From contig LVBV01000006.1 of the NCBI GenBank assembly GCA_001604565.1, positions 16,567-80,566 on the forward strand: DNA of 64,000 nucleotides, given 5' to 3'. The translations under genes were made by a program, and so were the position numbers. The notes under the pieces were generated by a model. The model searched no databases. It was not told the origin of the DNA and saw only the letters and a list, made by a program, of their open reading frames with translations. This DNA is from Puniceicoccales bacterium Verruco_01 (GTDB lineage: Bacteria > Verrucomicrobiota > Verrucomicrobiia > Opitutales > Oceanipulchritudinaceae). Positions within the stretch are counted from its first letter, which is position 1, and every line of letters starts with the position of its first letter. Shown here piece after piece: positions 1 through 7,727 of this stretch.

Positions 1-491
1 GGATCGCCACCATAGACGCCGGAGACAAGCGGGTTGAAGGCGTAGTCCAGAACGTCGCTTCCGAAGCGCCGCAGGGCGAAGCTGGAAACGGTTTCGTCCT
101 CGGCAGTGCCGCGCGGCCTCGACCATTCGCGCAAAATCGAGATCTTGCCCGAGGCGGACAGCACCTTGCAGAAAGGGGCGTTGAAAGGATTGGTGGGCAG
201 AGCCTCGGGAACGCCCCGGCGCACGATGTAACGCTTCGCGGCTCGCGGATCGGCCTCCTGAAGGCGCATCGAAAGGCCCATTTCTCCGAAAAGATCCTCC
301 ATTCGCCGGCTCTTGAGCATCGTCTCGCTCGCGCCGGTGTCGAAATGGAAGCCGTCGCGCCCCACTGTGCGAATGACTCCGCCGGGAACCTCGCGCGCCT
401 CAAGGATGCGCACGGCGACGCCCTCCCTCGCCAGTCTCCATCCCGCGGAAAGTCCGCCAATTCCTCCTCCGATGACGATCGCGCTCTTCAT
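1..491 (-). CDS. hemG: Protoporphyrinogen oxidase (HemG/HemY type), N-terminal part, cut by window edge
   Basis: This is the first 163 codons of an FAD-dependent protoporphyrinogen oxidase, which makes protoporphyrin IX late in heme synthesis; the C-terminus lies off the left edge. The protein starts MKSAIVIGGGIGGLSAGWRL, a Rossmann dinucleotide-binding motif (GxGxxG), followed by the acidic end of the second strand in RILEAREVPGG. Near the cut edge it reads LVSGVYGGD, which matches the conserved GVYAGDP stretch of the oxygen-dependent HemY family. The ATG follows immediately after the TAG stop of the upstream Fur-family gene, so the two are almost certainly cotranscribed. Other flavin amine oxidases share the N-terminal motif, but the VSGVYGGD segment makes the assignment firm. 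Confidence 0.85.
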   Translation of the reverse strand, partial: MKSAIVIGGGIGGLSAGWRLAREGVAVRILEAREVPGGVIRTVGRDGFHFDTGASETMLKSRRMEDLFGEMGLSMRLQEADPRAAKRYIVRRGVPEALPTNPFNAPFCKVLSASGKISILREWSRPRGTAEDETVSSFALRRFGSDVLDYAFNPLVSGVYGGD

Positions 492-914
492 CTACTTTTC
501 CGCCTTGCCCTCCTTCTGGCCGTCACAGGCCCGGTGCGGGCAGTTTTCCGGATCGGCGCAGTGTCCGTAATAGATTTTCTCCACGCCTTCCACCACAAAG
601 CCCGGCACGACCTCCGCCGCCGGGTCAGGACAGGGAACGTCCACCTCGAAGAGCTTGTTGCAGCGCGTGCAGACAAGGTGCGGGCGCACTCTGTTGTCCG
701 AAACGCTCTCGTAGCGCGGCGGCTGGCCGGGATAGGCCACGCAGACGAGGCGCCCATCCTCCACCAGTTCGCGCACGTTGCGGTACGCGGTGCGCAATCC
801 CAGTCTCGGCGCGGAGGAAAGAGCCAGAGCGTGGATCTCCGTCACCGTGAGGGGACGGTTCTCGCGCCGGATCACTTCGAGGATTGCCTTGCGCTGACGT
901 GTATTGCGGATCAT
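492..914 (-). CDS. Fur/PerR-family metal-responsive transcriptional regulator
   Basis: A 140-aa protein with the standard Fur layout: an N-terminal winged helix (MIRNTRQRKAILEVI onward, with LGLRTAYRNVRELVEDGRL as the recognition region) and a C-terminal metal and dimerisation domain. The structural zinc site is visible as CTRC plus a second pair in CADPENC, as in PerR, Zur and Fur. I chose the ATG at 914 because it gives the usual 140-aa length with a short lead into helix 1; an in-frame ATG at 965 would add 17 residues and has a better purine-rich upstream stretch (GGAGAG). The regulator ends one base before the hemG start, which suggests control of heme, iron or peroxide responses. The sensed metal cannot be told from sequence. 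Confidence 0.85.
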   Translation of the reverse strand: MIRNTRQRKAILEVIRRENRPLTVTEIHALALSSAPRLGLRTAYRNVRELVEDGRLVCVAYPGQPPRYESVSDNRVRPHLVCTRCNKLFEVDVPCPDPAAEVVPGFVVEGVEKIYYGHCADPENCPHRACDGQKEGKAEK

Positions 915-992
915 GGAAAAAGAAGGGAAACCGGGGTTGGGGAAGTCGGGTTTGTTCCGTATCATGAAGAGAGGACTCTCCAAGCGCCAGCA

Positions 993-1020
993 TTGAAATG
1001 CGTGCGCCACTTCCTATACT
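993..1020 (+). promoter_or_regulatory. Sigma70-like promoter for the HDOD gene
   Basis: TTGAAA at 993-998 and TATACT at 1015-1020 are separated by 16 bases, leaving about 40 nt of leader before the ATG at 1068. An inverted repeat GAGAG-GA-CTCTC lies at 969-980 between this promoter and the divergent Fur-family gene, and could be an operator for either. The assignment rests on the consensus match only. Confidence 0.5.
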
Positions 1021-1067
1021 GGCGTGCGGGATCACACGCTCCGAACCTATCCATCAACCCCGAATCG

Positions 1068-1910
1068 ATGACCTCCCTTGATAAAATTGTCGAAGGCGTG
1101 ACGAACCTGCCGCCCACGCCGAGGATTCTCCCCAAGCTGCAAAAGCTGCTTCGCGACCCGGATTCCGGAATCCACGACATCATCTCGCTCGTCAAGGTGG
1201 ACGCGCCGATGACGGCGCAGATCGTCAAACTTTCCAACAGCGCGTACTACAACACGGGCGAGCCCGTTCAGAGCCTTGAGGAGGCGGTGAACCGGCTGGG
1301 CTTCCGCGAGGTGTACCGCGTGACGAGCGTGGCGGCGGCGCAGCAGGTGATGGGCGAGGCCCTGCCCCTCTACAACATGGGCAAGGGGGAACTGCTGGAC
1401 AATTCGGTGTCCACGGCGGTGCTGATGGTGGAGCTTTCCTCCCGCGCGCGTCGCATGGACCTGGACGGCGCGTACACGATGGGCCTTCTCCACTCCATCG
1501 GCAAAGTGATCATCAACCAGTATTTCCTCAAGCACGGGCTCGAACTCTACGGCAACACCGCGGGCGAGAGCGTGGACATCATGTGGGAGCGGCGGCTCTT
1601 GGGCTTCGACAACGCCGAGGTCGGCGCGGCGATCCTTTCCAAGTGGAACTTCCCGGAGGACATCGTGGCACCCGTCAAGTGGCAGCTCGCCCCGCTAAAG
1701 GCCGAAAACCACAAGGAAATGGCCTGCATTCTGGCCATTGCCAGGAGCGTTTCCCACCACATCAAGGGCACGGCACCGCTGCCGGACTTCGCCAAGCTTC
1801 ACATCGACCGCGACATTCTCGCAGCCGCGGGACTGGAGGCGGACACGATGGTGGACGCCCTGGCCGACGCGCGCGCCGGTCTTGAGGAGATGAATTCGCT
1901 CTTCAAATAG
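1068..1910 (+). CDS. HDOD domain signalling protein
   Basis: A 280-aa single-domain HDOD protein. It opens with the family signature (NLPPTPRILPKLQKLLRDP), continues with DAPMTAQIVKLSNSAYYN and LGFREVYRVTSV, and has LLHSIGKVIINQYF where true HD-GYP phosphodiesterases have HD. The aspartate is replaced by serine, so a catalytic metal site is absent, as usual for HDOD. Such proteins act as regulatory scaffolds in bacterial signalling, often linked to stress, motility or cyclic nucleotides. The reading frame is open far upstream (to 345), but the domain begins only after the ATG at 1068, and a promoter-like sequence lies at 993-1020. It is divergent from the Fur-family gene. No attached GGDEF, EAL or receiver domain is present. 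Confidence 0.85.
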   Translation: MTSLDKIVEGVTNLPPTPRILPKLQKLLRDPDSGIHDIISLVKVDAPMTAQIVKLSNSAYYNTGEPVQSLEEAVNRLGFREVYRVTSVAAAQQVMGEALPLYNMGKGELLDNSVSTAVLMVELSSRARRMDLDGAYTMGLLHSIGKVIINQYFLKHGLELYGNTAGESVDIMWERRLLGFDNAEVGAAILSKWNFPEDIVAPVKWQLAPLKAENHKEMACILAIARSVSHHIKGTAPLPDFAKLHIDRDILAAAGLEADTMVDALADARAGLEEMNSLFK

Positions 1911-2210
1911 ACGGATTCCGTGGACGCCCGAGAAAAGTCCGATGCGCCTTGACCTTTTCAGGATGCTGCGTAGGTTCCCCCCCGCCCTCTGCTGTGTTCG
2001 AGGATCAACGCAAGCGCTCTTCGCCTGATATCAACACATACGGGAGCCGGTTTTTTCAGGACCGCTGTCATGCCGCAGACCGGAAGGCAAAAGTCTTGGA
2101 TGGAGGCGCCCACTTGACCATAAACTGGACAAGAGCTTGTTGAGCACCCACGGCACGAGTGGAGGGCACTTTTTTGACGCACGACGCCGGAGGAGCGTAG
2201 GGGTACGCAA
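1911..2210. other. Gene-free stretch between convergent genes
   Basis: About 300 bases between the end of the HDOD gene and the terminator of the small minus-strand gene. The open frames here are short, poor in typical codon usage and have no recognisable domain. The only structure I see is a small hairpin GCGTA-GGGG-TACGC at 2195-2208 just beside the terminator stem. Confidence 0.4.
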
Positions 2211-2240
2211 AAAGACGGAACCGCCGCCGATTCCGTCTTT
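2211..2240 (-). terminator. Rho-independent terminator of the 57-aa gene
   Basis: A perfect 10-bp stem (AAAGACGGAA paired with TTCCGTCTTT) around a 10-base loop. On the minus strand the stem ends in a U-rich tail. It lies 41 bases past the stop of the small gene at 2282-2455, so it is good evidence that this small gene is transcribed. Confidence 0.7.
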
Positions 2241-2281
2241 GCAGGGAGAGCCCTCTCCCCGGCGTTTACATCACGCCGCAT

Positions 2282-2455
2282 TCACGCCATGCGCGAGACT
2301 TGAACCGCCATGCGCGCCGTGACCGGGGGCGTGATGCCGTGGGAGCGGAAGATGCCTTCCGCCGCACGGGAGCCATAGGCCGCCCGAAGAAGGTTGTAAA
2401 CGTAGGCCGGGGGAACCGAGTTCGCACGACCGTATTCTTCTGCGCGATTTCTCAT
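2282..2455 (-). CDS. Small protein of unknown function (57 aa)
   Basis: A short ATG-to-TGA frame of 57 codons that begins MRNRAEEYGRANSVPPAYVY and continues through AAYGSRAAEGIFRSHG to a C-terminus rich in Val, Ala and Arg. I do not recognise the family. Support for it being real: a strong terminator follows immediately on the same strand, the third codon positions are GC-rich like neighbouring genes, and no competing frame covers the stretch. The composition (basic, YNLL and IFRSHG segments) suggests a small soluble, mostly helical protein. No signal peptide or membrane segment is seen. It is divergent from purB, with a 205-bp shared upstream region containing the palindrome GACAATGTTGTC. 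A small regulatory RNA ending at the same terminator is the alternative reading. Confidence 0.5.
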   Translation of the reverse strand: MRNRAEEYGRANSVPPAYVYNLLRAAYGSRAAEGIFRSHGITPPVTARMAVQVSRMA

Positions 2456-2487
2456 GGGTGATTCTTTCGCTTCACATGGTGTTGTTT

Positions 2488-2499
2488 GACAATGTTGTC
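2488..2499. promoter_or_regulatory. Palindrome between divergent small gene and purB
   Basis: GACAA-TG-TTGTC is a perfect inverted repeat in the divergent control region of purB and the 57-aa gene. It overlaps a TTGACA sequence (2487-2492) that would make a good -35 box on the plus strand. It could be an operator, but no regulator is identified. Confidence 0.25.
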
Positions 2500-2552
2500 C
2501 TTTTGCGGGTTTGAGTGTTCAGGCCCCTCACCTATTGCAGCGGGCGTGCCAT

Positions 2553-2573
2553 ATCCGCCCTTTTTTGGCGGAT
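2553..2573 (+). promoter_or_regulatory. Hairpin in the purB leader
   Basis: ATCCGCC and GGCGGAT form a perfect 7-bp stem around the loop CTTTTTT, about 90 bases before the purB start. The U-rich part is in the loop rather than after the stem, so it is not an ordinary terminator. A regulatory role is only a possibility. Confidence 0.25.
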
Positions 2574-2660
2574 TGTGCAAAAAGCTGCCCCGGCAGGGAG
2601 GGCGCCGAGCCTGTTTTCGCTGGCAATGGCAGGGGTGAAAAACCTATTGTGGGTCACCTC

Positions 2661-4088
2661 ATGGACAAAATCCTCAATGTTCTGGCATCGCGATACGCAT
2701 CGGAGAAGATGCGCGCCATATGGTCCGCGGAAGGACGCATCCTGCTGGAAAGGGATTTGTGGATCGCCGTGATGAAGGGACAGCGGGACCTGGGCCTGGC
2801 GGGCGTGACGGACGAAGTGATCGCCGCGTACGAGGCCGTGCGCGAGAAAGTGAACCTCGACTCCATCCGCAAGCGTGAGGAAAAGACTCACCACGACGTG
2901 AAGTCCCGCATCGACGAGTTCTGCGCGCTGGCTGGCTGCGAGCAGATCCACCGCGGCATGACCAGCCGCGACCTCACCGAGAACGTCGAGCAGCTCCAGA
3001 TCTTCCGCTCAATGGAACTGGTGGTCAGGAAGACGGCCACGGGCGTGCTCAAACTCGCGAAACTGGCGGCGGAGCACCGCGACACGCTTCTTGTCGCTCG
3101 CACGCACAACGTGGCCGCGCAGCCGACCACGGTGGGGCGGCGCTTGGCGATGTACGGCGAGGAGCTCATGTACAGCCTTGAAAAGCTGGAGGCGATCGTG
3201 GCCCGGTATCCTGCGCGCGGCCTCAAGGGCCCGGTGGGCACGCGCGTCGATCAGCTCACCCTTTTGAACGGCGACGAGGAGAAGGTGAACGCGCTGGAGC
3301 GCAAGGTGCTAAGCTACCTCGGCATCTGGAACAGCCTCAAGGAAACCGGGCAGATTTATCCGCGGAGCCTCGATCTGGAGGTCGTGGAGGCGCTCGTACA
3401 GATCGCCGCCGCTCCCGCGAACTTCGCCACCACGCTGCGCCTCATGGCCGGTCAGGAACTGGCGAGCGAAGGCTTTGCGGAAGGTCAGGTGGGTTCCAGC
3501 GCCATGCCGCACAAGATGAACGCCAAGAGCTGCGAGAGAATCTGCGGCCTGCGCGTGGTGCTGAACGGCTATCTTGCGATGGCGGCGGACCTTGCGGGCA
3601 ACCAGTGGAACGAGGGCGATGTGTCATGCTCGGTCGTCCGCCGCGTGATGCTGCCGGACGCGTTCTTCGCCATCGACGGCCTGCTCGAAACCTTCCTTTC
3701 GGTCCTCGATCAGATGAAGTTCTACGACAAGGTGATCGATGCGGAGACGCGGCGGTACCTGCCGTTCCTGGCCACCACCGTAATCCTGATGGAGGCCACC
3801 AAGGCCGGCGCCGGGCGCGAGGAGGCGCACGAGGCGATCAAGAAGCACTCTGTGACCGTGGCGGAGGGTCTGCGGAGCGGCGCGATCAGGGAGAACGACC
3901 TTCTCGACCGCCTTGCGAAGGACCCGCACCTGCATCTCTCGCGGGAGAAGCTGGAGGATCTGGTGTACCACAACCGGAACCTCGTGGGGCTTGCCCGCGA
4001 GCAGGTGGACCACTTCGCCCAGGAGGCGAAGCGCGTTTCGGAACGCTATCCCGAGGCGGCCTTCTACAAGCCCGGCACGATCCTGTAG
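2661..4088 (+). CDS. purB: Adenylosuccinate lyase
   Basis: A 475-aa fumarase/aspartase-superfamily lyase of purine synthesis. It splits SAICAR to AICAR and adenylosuccinate to AMP, each releasing fumarate. The superfamily signature loop is clear as VGSSAMPHKMNAKSCERI, with the catalytic serine in the SS pair. The first conserved region is GMTSRDLTENVEQLQIF and the second LLVARTHNVAAQPTTVGRRL, carrying the general-acid histidine region. Length and motif order suit PurB better than argininosuccinate lyase or fumarase. The frame is open upstream to 2511, but the family alignment begins at MDKILNVLASRYASEKM, so the ATG at 2661 is chosen; its ribosome site is weak. It is monocistronic and ends in a strong terminator. 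purE lies 28 kb away. Confidence 0.93.
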   Translation: MDKILNVLASRYASEKMRAIWSAEGRILLERDLWIAVMKGQRDLGLAGVTDEVIAAYEAVREKVNLDSIRKREEKTHHDVKSRIDEFCALAGCEQIHRGMTSRDLTENVEQLQIFRSMELVVRKTATGVLKLAKLAAEHRDTLLVARTHNVAAQPTTVGRRLAMYGEELMYSLEKLEAIVARYPARGLKGPVGTRVDQLTLLNGDEEKVNALERKVLSYLGIWNSLKETGQIYPRSLDLEVVEALVQIAAAPANFATTLRLMAGQELASEGFAEGQVGSSAMPHKMNAKSCERICGLRVVLNGYLAMAADLAGNQWNEGDVSCSVVRRVMLPDAFFAIDGLLETFLSVLDQMKFYDKVIDAETRRYLPFLATTVILMEATKAGAGREEAHEAIKKHSVTVAEGLRSGAIRENDLLDRLAKDPHLHLSREKLEDLVYHNRNLVGLAREQVDHFAQEAKRVSERYPEAAFYKPGTIL

Positions 4089-4110
4089 ATTCCCGTCAAG
4101 AGGGGACGCA

Positions 4111-4144
4111 AAAAAGAGGCGACCGGTTCCGGTCGCCTCTTTTT
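4111..4144. terminator. Bidirectional terminator between purB and the lipoprotein cluster
   Basis: A 16-bp near-perfect palindrome: AAAAAGAGGCGACC pairs with GGTCGCCTCTTTTT around GGTTCC. It has A-run and T-run tails on both sides and lies between convergent genes (purB ends at 4088, the LpoB-like gene ends at 4181), so it can serve both strands. Confidence 0.85.
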
Positions 4145-4180
4145 GTAGCGGAACGTCGGTTCCGCGCTCGCGCCGTGCCT

Positions 4181-4783
4181 TTACAAGCCGCGCGTCTGTT
4201 CCTTGGCGATCTGCTTGGTATCCTGCCAGAGGATGACGGCGGTCTCCACGTTCTGAAGGGTGAGCGTGATGACGTAACCCTTCTTGTGCGTCTTGCCGGA
4301 CATGGCGTCGAAGCCGCTGATCGTGCCTTCGAGGATGTAGTCCGAACCGATCTGCTTGCCGCGCTGGGCGGCGGTCTGCTGGTTCACCATGCCGGAATCC
4401 TGCTGGTAGGCGACCTCGCTCGAAATATCCTTGCGGCGGGTGGCGTCCACGAACTGGAAGATGCCGGAATTGATGATCTTGCCGCGCACGAGCGTCGTGA
4501 TGGCGTCGGTGTTGATGCGCGTGTCGGTGATCGTGGAGGTGTCCAGGCGGATCGGCACCACGACGACGGTCGGCGGCGGGTTGACGCCGGTTGCGCGGAT
4601 GACGCCCGGCGCGGTGAGCATCGAGGCGACCATCTGCTCCACCGTGGCGTTCACGTCGGACTGATCGACGCCCATCGAGAGCTTGGAGTCGTCCGTGGCG
4701 GAAACCGAACGGACCTGACCGGTCTCGCAGCCCGCGAGGACCAGGGACAATGCCGCAAAGGCGGCTGCATGACGGATTTTCAT
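4181..4783 (-). CDS. LpoB-like penicillin-binding-protein activator lipoprotein
   Basis: A 200-aa lipoprotein. The signal peptide MKIRHAAAFAALSLVLAGC ends in a clean lipobox (LAGC, lipidated Cys19). The mature part matches the LpoB/COG3417 family: a TolB-N-like fold with the conserved stretches IGSDYILEGTISGF and GYVITLTLQNVETAVILW. In Escherichia coli, LpoB is an outer-membrane lipoprotein that stimulates PBP1B. The family-level assignment is good; the PBP1B-activating role here is inferred, since members also occur beside CsgG-like genes without a known partner. It is the last gene of a three-gene minus-strand cluster with a CsgG-like protein and a TPR lipoprotein. The start is fixed by the signal peptide. 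Confidence 0.75.
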   Translation of the reverse strand: MKIRHAAAFAALSLVLAGCETGQVRSVSATDDSKLSMGVDQSDVNATVEQMVASMLTAPGVIRATGVNPPPTVVVVPIRLDTSTITDTRINTDAITTLVRGKIINSGIFQFVDATRRKDISSEVAYQQDSGMVNQQTAAQRGKQIGSDYILEGTISGFDAMSGKTHKKGYVITLTLQNVETAVILWQDTKQIAKEQTRGL

Positions 4784-4826
4784 AGGTTGTTTTCCAGTTA
4801 GGGTTAAGTGATTGAACGAAGGTAGG

Positions 4827-6278
4827 TCACTGCGCCGGAAGAGCGGCGGGGGCCAAGTCCGCGCTGCGGATCACCATGTTGGGGCCGAACTGGCTCGCAA
4901 AAACATACACGGTTTTTCCGGGGATGACATTCACGGCGACGCTTTTGGAAACACCCGGCGCGGTGAGGGAAAGTTCCTGACGCCCCGTCGGCAGGAAGCA
5001 CTCGGCGATCTGCACCGACTGCGGGAGCGTCAGCCAGTTGCGGTCGTCGGCGCGGTCGGTCGCCACACTCGCCACCTTGGCCGCGAGGCCCAGCAGCGGA
5101 TTCTGCTCCTCGGCCTTCTCCTGCATCTTGTATTTGGCGATCATCCGCAGGATCTGACGGACGAGGATCTCGGAGTATTCCTCCTGCAGGGCGCGCACGG
5201 CCATGGCGTCGAGGTTGCAGAGCGTCTGCGTGTGGGCGGCGGCTCCCGCGCCGGCGACATCCAGCCCGTCTGCGGGACGCCACGCGGAGGTGTCGTAGTA
5301 GGGCAACACAAGCTCCAGAATCTGGCCGTTCCAGATGAAGGGCAGGCGGAAGGTGCTGCGGGCAAGGACGAAGCCCTGCTCGTACACCACCACGACGCGT
5401 CCGGAGCCCTGCGGCACCGGGGTTCCCTTGAGGGCCTTGCCGTAGATGTTCGTCAGCGTCTCGACATCGCGCGAGGCTCCACAAAGCAGAGCCGTGCGCA
5501 TGGCGGCCTCCGCCACGAAGCGGTTTTCGGGATAGATTTCGAGAGCCTTCTTGTATTCGATGAGGGCCCGATCGTAGTCGCGGGACTCCTCGTACAGGGT
5601 GCCGCGAAGGTAGAAGGTGAAAGCGTTCTGGAAGGAGTTCTTCACCGCGCCCGCGCCGAAGGCCGCCTGCGAGGTTTTCTCGGCAAGGGAGGCGTTGGCC
5701 GCGTCGAGGGAGATCTGCTGCTCGCGGCTCTTTCTGTCCGCCTCGGCCACGATTTTGGCGTGTTTTTCCAGCGAAAAGGCCTGCTCCACGTCCGCATGAT
5801 TCAGCTCGATGCGGGCAAAGTCGTAATTGTTCGCGACGAGGTAATTCATCGCCTGCTCGTTGTGGAGCATCACCTTCTCGAAGCCGTGACCGTCGTAGGG
5901 AATGGCCAGATCGTTCGAAGCGATGGCGGCGGCGTTGAAAAGGCCGTTGGCCACCGTGAGGGTGCCCTCCATGCGCTTGGATTCAAAGAAGTCGCTCGCG
6001 ATCTGATAGTCGGCGGTCGAGCCCACCGCGTCGCCGTTCATCGAACGCATGCGGCCCCGTTCCTGTAAGTACAGAATGCGGTCGGCGCTCTGGCAGTCGC
6101 GGTCGATGTCGGCAATGGCCTTGGAAAGGCGCGCCGCGTCGCCGGAGGAAAGGGCGTTCTGGAAGTCGCGTCCCTGTCGGGTGTAACCAGTAAAGGTGTT
6201 CCGCAGGTTCGTCGTCTCGCATCCGGCGAGAAGCAGGCAGGTAAGAAGCATTACCGGACTGACCGGGTGAATTTTCAT
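4827..6278 (-). CDS. COG3014-like TPR lipoprotein
   Basis: A 483-aa lipoprotein. The leader MKIHPVSPVMLLTCLLLAGC carries a lipobox with Cys20. A tetratricopeptide-type helical pair is visible around residues 220-260 (YLRGTLYEESRDYDRALIEY then KALEIYPENRFVAEA), preceded by a long helical, alanine-rich segment. The C-terminal half is beta-rich and includes VPQGSGRVVVVYEQGFVLAR and a Pro/Tyr stretch around LELVLPYYDTSAW. This layout fits the uncharacterised COG3014 family. No enzyme motif is seen. Its place between an LpoB-like lipoprotein and a CsgG-like protein, with gaps of 30-43 bases, argues for one envelope assembly or cell-wall function. The biochemical role is unknown. Confidence 0.7.
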   Translation of the reverse strand: MKIHPVSPVMLLTCLLLAGCETTNLRNTFTGYTRQGRDFQNALSSGDAARLSKAIADIDRDCQSADRILYLQERGRMRSMNGDAVGSTADYQIASDFFESKRMEGTLTVANGLFNAAAIASNDLAIPYDGHGFEKVMLHNEQAMNYLVANNYDFARIELNHADVEQAFSLEKHAKIVAEADRKSREQQISLDAANASLAEKTSQAAFGAGAVKNSFQNAFTFYLRGTLYEESRDYDRALIEYKKALEIYPENRFVAEAAMRTALLCGASRDVETLTNIYGKALKGTPVPQGSGRVVVVYEQGFVLARSTFRLPFIWNGQILELVLPYYDTSAWRPADGLDVAGAGAAAHTQTLCNLDAMAVRALQEEYSEILVRQILRMIAKYKMQEKAEEQNPLLGLAAKVASVATDRADDRNWLTLPQSVQIAECFLPTGRQELSLTAPGVSKSVAVNVIPGKTVYVFASQFGPNMVIRSADLAPAALPAQ

Positions 6279-6308
6279 GGCGGGAGGTGTGTTGGGGAAA
6301 GGTGACGT

Positions 6309-7199
6309 CTACTTCGCGAGGCGACGGGCCGTCCAGCCCACCTGGAAGGGACGTGTCTGTTCCAGAATCGTTGCGATGGCGACCTTGGGGCGCACGGTGT
6401 CCACGCGGACGGAGCCCACGCGATCCTCCACGATGTCGAGGATGTTGCCTTCCTTGTCGTACACCTTGTCCACCTCGACGACGATGTCGAGGATCTCCCC
6501 GCCGGAGAAGGCGGCAGAGCCGCGGTCGAGATACACCTTGTCACCGTGAACCGCCGCGATCTGGATCGGCGAGATCGACTCGGAAATGCCGGTGACGAGC
6601 TTCTTCACGACGTCGCTCTTCAAGATTTCAAGGAAGGCCGGGACGGACATCGTCGTGTATTCGTTCACCGGCTGGCGCAGGGCGTCGGTCACCTTCTGGG
6701 CGTAGATCACGCGGCTTGTAGCCACCTCCACGATGCGCAGGTTCACCACCATGCGGCCCAGATACACAACCTGGCTCATGCCGGGGAATTCCTGCACCTT
6801 CTTGTCGATCTCCAATAACTCCACGTCGCCGCAGACGATGTAGTCCGCACCCGCCGCCTTGCCGAGCTCGGCCATTGAGCTCGGCGTGACGTTTGCCAGC
6901 TCCCCGTTCTTGGCAAGGTCGCGCAGCCGCGCGCGGTCGATCACGTCAAAGGTCGGATCGTTCACGAGGCTCGTCATGAGCTCCGAGTTGAGGAGCTCGA
7001 TGTACTGGCTTGAAAAGTGATAATCCTGCACTCCCTGCCCGATGACGACGCTGATCGACTTCGCCGAGAAATCGACGACCGCCACCGTCTTCTTCGCCGG
7101 GACCGCGGGAACGGCGTCCTGCGCCGCAACGGGCAGAGCGAAGAGAGCGGACACAAATGCAAGAATGACAGAGACAACGCGTGATGATGCGATTCTCAT
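6309..7199 (-). CDS. CsgG/HfaB-family envelope protein
   Basis: A 296-aa exported protein with the CsgG-type core. A signal peptide ends near FALPVAAQDA (signal peptidase I type, no lipobox, unlike true CsgG). Then come KTVAVVDFSAKS, DPTFDVIDRARLRDLAKNGE and GKAAGADYIVCGDVELLEI, the order seen in COG1462 proteins, followed by VYLGRMVVNLRIVEVATSRV. In curli and holdfast systems this fold makes an outer-membrane secretion ring. No curlin genes are nearby, so secretion is not demonstrated. The C-terminal part (GDKVYLDRGSAAFSGGEILD) looks like an extra small beta domain. It leads a cluster with a good Shine-Dalgarno (AAGGAGA, 8 bases before ATG) and an upstream promoter. Confidence 0.75.
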   Translation of the reverse strand: MRIASSRVVSVILAFVSALFALPVAAQDAVPAVPAKKTVAVVDFSAKSISVVIGQGVQDYHFSSQYIELLNSELMTSLVNDPTFDVIDRARLRDLAKNGELANVTPSSMAELGKAAGADYIVCGDVELLEIDKKVQEFPGMSQVVYLGRMVVNLRIVEVATSRVIYAQKVTDALRQPVNEYTTMSVPAFLEILKSDVVKKLVTGISESISPIQIAAVHGDKVYLDRGSAAFSGGEILDIVVEVDKVYDKEGNILDIVEDRVGSVRVDTVRPKVAIATILEQTRPFQVGWTARRLAK

Positions 7200-7264
7200 G
7201 GCCCGATTCTCCTTGGTGATGGATCCAAAAACCGAAGGTTATTTGAGACGGCCCGACCAGATCT

Positions 7265-7293
7265 ATTACCACTCACAAAACCACTCCGGTCAA
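7265..7293 (-). promoter_or_regulatory. Promoter of the CsgG-like/COG3014/LpoB cluster
   Basis: On the minus strand TTGACC (7288-7293) and GGTAAT (7265-7270) are spaced by 17 bases, placing transcription start near 7258, about 60 nt before the start codon at 7199. It lies just past the exbD stop at 7320, so the lipoprotein cluster probably has its own promoter. Confidence 0.45.
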
Positions 7294-7319
7294 GCACCGA
7301 CGAAACATCCAAAAGAACG

Positions 7320-7727
7320 TTACTGGCTGTCGCGCGATTGCAGGCGGAAATCCTCAAAGCCCGTCTTGCGGCACTCGTCCATGAGGAAGGTGACGAACTT
7401 GAGCGGCGTGCCCTCGTCCGCGCGGATGACGAGCGGAGGCTTGTCCTTGGCGGCGGCAAGTTTGGTCAGGATGGCCGAGATCTCGTCGCCAGTCACCATC
7501 TGGCCGTTGTAGTCGTACTGGCCGTCCTTGGTGACGGAGATGTTGATACTCTGCGGCAGGGTGTTCTTTCCCGCAGTGGTGATCTCGGGCAGCGTGATGT
7601 TCAGCGTGTGCCCGATGCGGAACTGCATCATGCAGAGGAAGAAAAAGATAAGGGTCGTCAGCACGTCCATCAGCGGGACGATGTTGACTTCCGGGGGCTT
7701 CCGCCGCCTTTCGGGTCGCAGGCTCAT
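7320..7727 (-). CDS. ExbD/TolR-family biopolymer transport protein
   Basis: A 135-aa protein with the ExbD plan: a short cytoplasmic start (MSLRPERRRKPPEVNIVPLM), one transmembrane helix with the essential aspartate (PLMDVLTTLIFFFLCMMQF), and a periplasmic domain ending in VIRADEGTPLKFVTFLMDEC. With ExbB it forms a proton-driven stator that energises an outer-membrane partner such as TonB or TolA. The start at 7727 is chosen because ATGA overlaps the exbB stop by four bases and the family begins there; the frame is open for 35 more codons upstream. No tonB or tolA gene lies nearby, so whether it serves Ton, Tol or another system is undecided. Confidence 0.88.
   Translation of the reverse strand: MSLRPERRRKPPEVNIVPLMDVLTTLIFFFLCMMQFRIGHTLNITLPEITTAGKNTLPQSINISVTKDGQYDYNGQMVTGDEISAILTKLAAAKDKPPLVIRADEGTPLKFVTFLMDECRKTGFEDFRLQSRDSQ

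Noticed and set aside
345..1067. N-terminal extension of the HDOD frame by 241 codons
   Set aside because: It overlaps the hemG and Fur-family genes on the other strand and is arginine/histidine-rich noise; the domain starts at 1068 behind a promoter.
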